A stretch of DNA of 64,000 bases from Halobacteriovoraceae bacterium (GTDB taxonomy: Bacteria > Bdellovibrionota > Bacteriovoracia > Bacteriovoracales > Bacteriovoracaceae), in the NCBI GenBank assembly GCA_002707495.1, contig PAMZ01000013.1, forward strand, positions 1 to 64,000. Reading direction: 5' to 3'. The position numbers and the translations under genes are program-made. The notes beneath the pieces were generated by a model, which was not told the DNA's origin, searched no databases, and saw only the letters and a list, made by a program, of their open reading frames with translations. Position 1 is the stretch's first letter. Every line of letters begins with the position of its first letter. Of this stretch, positions 60,272-64,000 are shown one piece after another.

Positions 60272-61715
60272 GCTTCTTTCTTTTTTTCAGTATGACAAAA
60301 GAAAAACTCCTCATTTTGTCCTCATACGCTTTAAACCTACGGCTGAGTTATATAGACTAACTCCAAAAGTGATGCACTTAAAAGATGACCTCTATCTTCT
60401 CGATCTAAAATCTTCTTATTCTTATTGGGAGAAAATCGCACGCTATCGCGCCCAAAAGCTAGGTGATTTAATTGAAGAAACTCTCCTTGATACATATGGA
60501 AAAGAGCAAGTCATTGTGGTTTGTGAACATCCCTTTCAAGGCTATCTCCTACATCAATACTTAGAGCACAAAGAAAGTTCAGGTATTTTTTACACCGATG
60601 CGAGGATTTCTCTTAATATTTATCGAGCGCTAAGCTGGGAGCATTGGAGTGAGAGTGCGAGAGATTTTCATCAGATTTTTGAAGGACATAAAGTTCTCAC
60701 AAACGAGAGAAAGAAAGCCTTAAGTGAATTAAAACGTCTTGAGAAACTCACCACAAGTCTTGGAGTGAGAAATCTCGGGGAAATGGAAGAAGTCGACTTT
60801 GAGGATTTACAAAGGCGTTTTTCTAAATTCATTGGGCTTTTATGGCAATGGACTTATCCAGGTAAATTTGAAAAAGAAAATGATATGCCGCTTTTTAATT
60901 TTGCATTAGATGTGGCCATTCTTGATTTTCCTTGGATTCAATTTAAACTTAAAGAGAATCCTAGTGTTCAAGTGCATCTCGAGTTTCCTCTTACCGAGTG
61001 GGATCATTTAAAGCCTGAGCTTGAGAATTCTTTTATTAAGCTATCAAGAATTCGGGAATTACAACCTCCCTATCGTATTGTGGAGTTTGTCTGGAGTCTT
61101 ACTCTCTATGATCTTGAATGCTGTAGGCTTCCTATTCATTTTAAATTTCCCATCGATATGGAACAAGAAAAAGAAGAAGACTTTGAAAGTCTTATGGTGC
61201 AATTTCAATTTGCCTTTGAAGAGTTGAATACCAAGCTTAAGCATAAATATGAAGATACGGATCATGTGAATGCAGCCTATATAATAGGTTGGCAATTAGA
61301 AGTGACTCATACTATTTTCCCTACTCTCTCCAATAACGAACTCTTTGATCAATGGAAGTCGGGACAGCTTAAATTTGAAGACTTTCAAAATAAAGTTAAG
61401 CACCCACTTAATCGCTATACCGTTCTTGATATTCCTATTCCAAGTCTTAATTTCCAGCTCTATAAAAAAGAAGAATCAAGTCTTCCTCAAAATTATCGCG
61501 TCCAGCCTTTTCACTTATTACCGAGACCAGAAGAGTTTTTAGAAGCCCAGATAGAATGTAAACGTTTTATAGAGCGCACCAGTTCTAATTGGTGGGATGA
61601 AGATGATGAGCAATCCCATTTTAGAGATTATTATATGTGCCAAGTGGAGGGACAAATTATTTACGCTTTTAAAGACTACAAAGGAAAATGGTTTAAGCAT
61701 GGCCTTTTCTCCTAA
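60264..61715 (+). CDS. imuB: ImuB-like Y-family polymerase relative, N-terminally reduced
   Basis: 483 residues. The N-terminus is missing the first palm segment of Y-family polymerases: LTPKVMHLKDDLYLLDLKSSYSYWE (residues about 31-55) matches the FxPxVxLxxxxLLLDxxGSxxLFGG block, but the preceding catalytic region is replaced by 30 short residues. A helix-hairpin-helix-like unit follows (LEKLTTSLGVRNLGEMEE, about 150-167). The end FIERTSSNWWDEDDEQSHFRDYYMCQVEG and HGLFS is typical of ImuB C-termini. No clear QLxLF/QLPLW clamp motif was seen. ImuB is known to be non-catalytic and to bind the clamp and DnaE2. Overlaps imuA' by 8 and dnaE2 by 17 bases. Confidence 0.75.
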   Translation: MAKLLSFFQYDKRKTPHFVLIRFKPTAELYRLTPKVMHLKDDLYLLDLKSSYSYWEKIARYRAQKLGDLIEETLLDTYGKEQVIVVCEHPFQGYLLHQYLEHKESSGIFYTDARISLNIYRALSWEHWSESARDFHQIFEGHKVLTNERKKALSELKRLEKLTTSLGVRNLGEMEEVDFEDLQRRFSKFIGLLWQWTYPGKFEKENDMPLFNFALDVAILDFPWIQFKLKENPSVQVHLEFPLTEWDHLKPELENSFIKLSRIRELQPPYRIVEFVWSLTLYDLECCRLPIHFKFPIDMEQEKEEDFESLMVQFQFAFEELNTKLKHKYEDTDHVNAAYIIGWQLEVTHTIFPTLSNNELFDQWKSGQLKFEDFQNKVKHPLNRYTVLDIPIPSLNFQLYKKEESSLPQNYRVQPFHLLPRPEEFLEAQIECKRFIERTSSNWWDEDDEQSHFRDYYMCQVEGQIIYAFKDYKGKWFKHGLFS

Positions 61716-64000
61716 AAATCTTCCTATTCACGATTGGTTAGTTAAAACTAATTTTAGTTTTTTAAGCTCAACCACAGTTCCCTATGAGCTCATGCAAACA
61801 GCCTGTCGTCTTGGATACAATTCTCTGTGTATCAACGATTTTGATGGGCTTTATGGTATTGCCCGCTGTTTTAATGATCTCAATCATATCAAATCAAAAG
61901 AAGAGATTGACTTGAAACTCAATTACGGAGCGGAAATTCACCTCAAGCTTGATCATGCAAAGCCCCTTATAAGACAACAAACTCTGGCTTTTAACGTACT
62001 TAATTCTCAGGGCTATCGAAATCTATGTCGTCTTCTCTCCTACTCCCATCGCGATTCCAAACGAGAGGCTTCTATAAGCTTTGATGAGCTTATAGACTTT
62101 GATTTAGCAGGACTTTTTTGTCTTATTCCCATGCGAGGCGGCCTAGATTTTATGCTCTCTAAGCCCGAAGCCTTATCCACACTCAAAGAAAAACTTCCGA
62201 CTTATCTCACAGTGACAAAAACTTTTCATCAAACCAGCGATGCATTTATTCCTAAAGTTTATGAACTCGCAAAAAAAATGAATCTCCCTATTATTTTTTC
62301 CCAAGATTCTTTTATGCTACATAGATCGCAAAAAAGTTTTCACGACATCCTTCTAACGATCAAGAATAATAATACCCTTTCAGAAAATCTCACTCATCTT
62401 TTTTCTAATGGAGAAAGAAGTCTTCATACCAGAGAGCAGTTTTGGCATATCTATCATAAATTCCCTGAAGCTCAGGCGAGCTTTTATTTAATGCACGAGC
62501 TTAATGAACAAGCTGATTTTTGTCTTTCCAGTCTTAAATATCACTACCCTAAGGAGATGATTCCCGAAGGGTATACGGCTCAGTCCTATTTAGAGCATAT
62601 TAGTTTTAAGGCAGCTCATGAGCGCTACAACGGAATCATTCCCGCTAAAGTCACCCAAGCCTTAAGCCATGAGCTTGATTTGATTGAAGAGCTTAATTTT
62701 GCGGATTATTTTCTTACTGTTTGGGATATTGTGGACTGGGCGAGATCTCAAGGAATCTTATGTCAAGGCAGAGGTTCTGCTGCAAACTCAGCAGTCTGTT
62801 TTGTCTTGGGTGTCACTTCCTGTGATCCAGCTGTCTTTGATCTTCTTTTTGAGCGTTTTATCAGTAAAGAGCGTGGAGATCCTCCTGATATCGATATTGA
62901 TTTTGAACACGAAAGACGAGAAGAGGTCTTACAATATATCTATCAGCGCTATGGAAGAAAAAGAGCTGCCATGGTCGCAAATGTCATCACCTTTCGTTCC
63001 AAGGGTGCGACGAGAGCTGTGGGAAAAGCTCTAGGCGTACCGGAAGAATATCTTGATCGGACTTCTAAAACTTTAAGTACCGTTATTTATAGACGAGAGG
63101 ACTTAAGCTCAGTGATTGATGTCGTACAAAAAGATTCTCAAAGCATAGAGGCTGAAAAACTCCCTTGGAAGTTTTGGAAAAGCTTCTCTGAAAAACTCGT
63201 AGATTTTCCACGCCATATGGGGATTCACTCTGGAGGTTTTATTATCTCTCAGTTAGAACTAGATAACCTCGTCCCTCAAGAGCCTGCCACGATGGAAGGG
63301 CGAACTGTCATTCAATGGTGTAAAGACGATATTGAAGAGCTTGGTTTTTTTAAAATTGATTGTCTCTCTCTTGGTATGCTCACAGCAGTTCGAAAATGCT
63401 TTGATTTAATTGAAACTCATTACGGTAAGCGCTTTAACCTCTACGATATTCCTCAAGATGATAAGTCTACTTATCAAATGATCCAAAAAGCTGATACGGT
63501 GGGAGTTTTTCAAATTGAATCTCGTGCTCAACAAGAAATGGCTCCAAGATTCAAGCCAAAAGATCTTTATGATCTCGTCATTCAAATCGCCACCATTAGA
63601 CCAGGGCCTTTAGAAGGAGATGCCAAAAATCCTCTTATCCGTAGACGTAATGGACTAGAGCCTGTCGCCTACCCCTGTAAAGAAGTGGAAGATATCCTCT
63701 CTCGCACCATGGGAGTTTTAGTTTTCCAAGAACAACTCATGCGAATTGCAGTAGCTTTGGGAGATTTCACAGCAGGTGAAGCTAATGAGCTTCGAAAAAA
63801 TATTGGCGCCTGGAACTCTAAAGCTTTTAATCGAAACCTCCACCCTTTTATGAAAAAGCTTTTTGATGGACTCAAAAAGCGGGGGATAAAAAAAGAATTT
63901 GCCCTGCAACTTATGCACCAAATGAAAGGCTTTGCTCATTACGGTTTTCCCGAGTCTCATGCCATCTCTTTTGCATTTATCGCTTATGCTTCCTCTTATC
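61699..64000 (+). CDS. dnaE2: Error-prone DNA polymerase III alpha subunit, DnaE2 (ImuC), 3' end outside window
   Basis: The frame opens with ATG at 61699 and is open to the last base (767 codons visible). The N-terminal PHP-like region reads DWLVKTNFSFLSS and INDFDGLYGIARC but lacks the initial His-x-His of a metal-active PHP domain. The polymerase core has CQGRGSAANSAVCFVLGVTS (about 355-374), catalytic PDIDIDF with Asp-397 and Asp-399, VANVITFRSKGATRAVGKALG, and later KIDCLSLGMLTAV and LVFQEQLMRIA. All match the DnaE2/ImuC subfamily. It makes translesion products after damage. Overlap of 17 bases with imuB. Confidence 0.93.
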   Translation, partial: MAFSPKNLPIHDWLVKTNFSFLSSTTVPYELMQTACRLGYNSLCINDFDGLYGIARCFNDLNHIKSKEEIDLKLNYGAEIHLKLDHAKPLIRQQTLAFNVLNSQGYRNLCRLLSYSHRDSKREASISFDELIDFDLAGLFCLIPMRGGLDFMLSKPEALSTLKEKLPTYLTVTKTFHQTSDAFIPKVYELAKKMNLPIIFSQDSFMLHRSQKSFHDILLTIKNNNTLSENLTHLFSNGERSLHTREQFWHIYHKFPEAQASFYLMHELNEQADFCLSSLKYHYPKEMIPEGYTAQSYLEHISFKAAHERYNGIIPAKVTQALSHELDLIEELNFADYFLTVWDIVDWARSQGILCQGRGSAANSAVCFVLGVTSCDPAVFDLLFERFISKERGDPPDIDIDFEHERREEVLQYIYQRYGRKRAAMVANVITFRSKGATRAVGKALGVPEEYLDRTSKTLSTVIYRREDLSSVIDVVQKDSQSIEAEKLPWKFWKSFSEKLVDFPRHMGIHSGGFIISQLELDNLVPQEPATMEGRTVIQWCKDDIEELGFFKIDCLSLGMLTAVRKCFDLIETHYGKRFNLYDIPQDDKSTYQMIQKADTVGVFQIESRAQQEMAPRFKPKDLYDLVIQIATIRPGPLEGDAKNPLIRRRNGLEPVAYPCKEVEDILSRTMGVLVFQEQLMRIAVALGDFTAGEANELRKNIGAWNSKAFNRNLHPFMKKLFDGLKKRGIKKEFALQLMHQMKGFAHYGFPESHAISFAFIAYASSY

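Noticed and set aside
60880..60910. DMPLF in ImuB as a sliding-clamp-binding motif
   Set aside because: It lacks the leading Gln and sits in the linker after the helix-hairpin-helix region rather than in the C-terminal position known for ImuB.

Overview
The window is a gene-dense, AT-rich chromosomal segment with short intergenic gaps, many overlapping start and stop codons, and genes on both strands. I recognised no rRNA or tRNA gene, CRISPR array, insertion sequence or prophage. Gene content suggests a Gram-negative bacterium of the Bdellovibrionota type (Bacteriovorax/Halobacteriovorax-like). The reasons are a large share of small secreted proteins and lipoproteins, periplasmic peptidoglycan proteins (SpoIID/LytB, LysM pair, MltB-like), ExbB/ExbD, monomeric isocitrate dehydrogenase, an ImuA'-ImuB-DnaE2 cassette and a family B polymerase. 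That assignment is an inference from gene content, not a database match.

Layout. 1-13 kb, nearly all minus strand: the end of an unknown gene, coaD, polB (Pol II), secreted proteins of unknown function, a metallophosphoesterase lipoprotein with a membrane partner, ExbB/ExbD, two LysM proteins, SpoIID/LytB, a SixA-like phosphatase without a normal start codon, and icd. 13-22 kb: YceI, ung, then a minus-strand run of pirin, hydrolase-OsmC fusion, methyltransferase, DUF3050, cmoB and cmoA, followed by a DegT aminotransferase, MscS and a CPXCG protein. 22-27 kb: a four-gene photodamage/oxidative-stress operon (glutathione peroxidase, SDR, photolyase, cry-DASH). 27-42 kb: secreted and redox genes (CE15-like esterase, exported pirin, glutathionyl-hydroquinone reductase, potassium channel), Gre-like factor and parvulin, YebC, MltB, SelO, FecR, S51 peptidase, rhomboid, SpoU methyltransferase and AstB.

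42-50 kb: an aldehyde dehydrogenase with an extra N-terminal domain, coupled to a GMC oxidoreductase. Next is a glutamylation module: an M14 deacylase-like gene divergent from a retropepsin-like protease (RimB type) and a RimK ligase carrying a C-terminal RCK_C-like domain. 50-54 kb: four consecutive plus-strand exported proteins (YHS domain, dihaem cytochrome lipoprotein, protein-glutaminase-like, HExxH metalloprotease), plausibly an extracellular toolkit. 54-59.6 kb: nitroreductase divergent from a LysR regulator with a palindrome at its start, a third pirin, a porin-chromate transporter pair and a zinc-less sirtuin. 59.7-64 kb: imuA'-imuB-dnaE2, a mutagenic repair cassette running off the end of the window, with a promoter that predicts a leaderless mRNA.

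Two regulatory themes recur. Several plus-strand genes have a promoter -10 box 6-12 bases before the start codon and no Shine-Dalgarno, so they may be leaderless or nearly so. Four minus-strand genes have their ribosome binding site or start codon inside the 3' arm of an inverted repeat, and in three of these the upstream stop codon is just before the 5' arm, which is the geometry expected for translational coupling.
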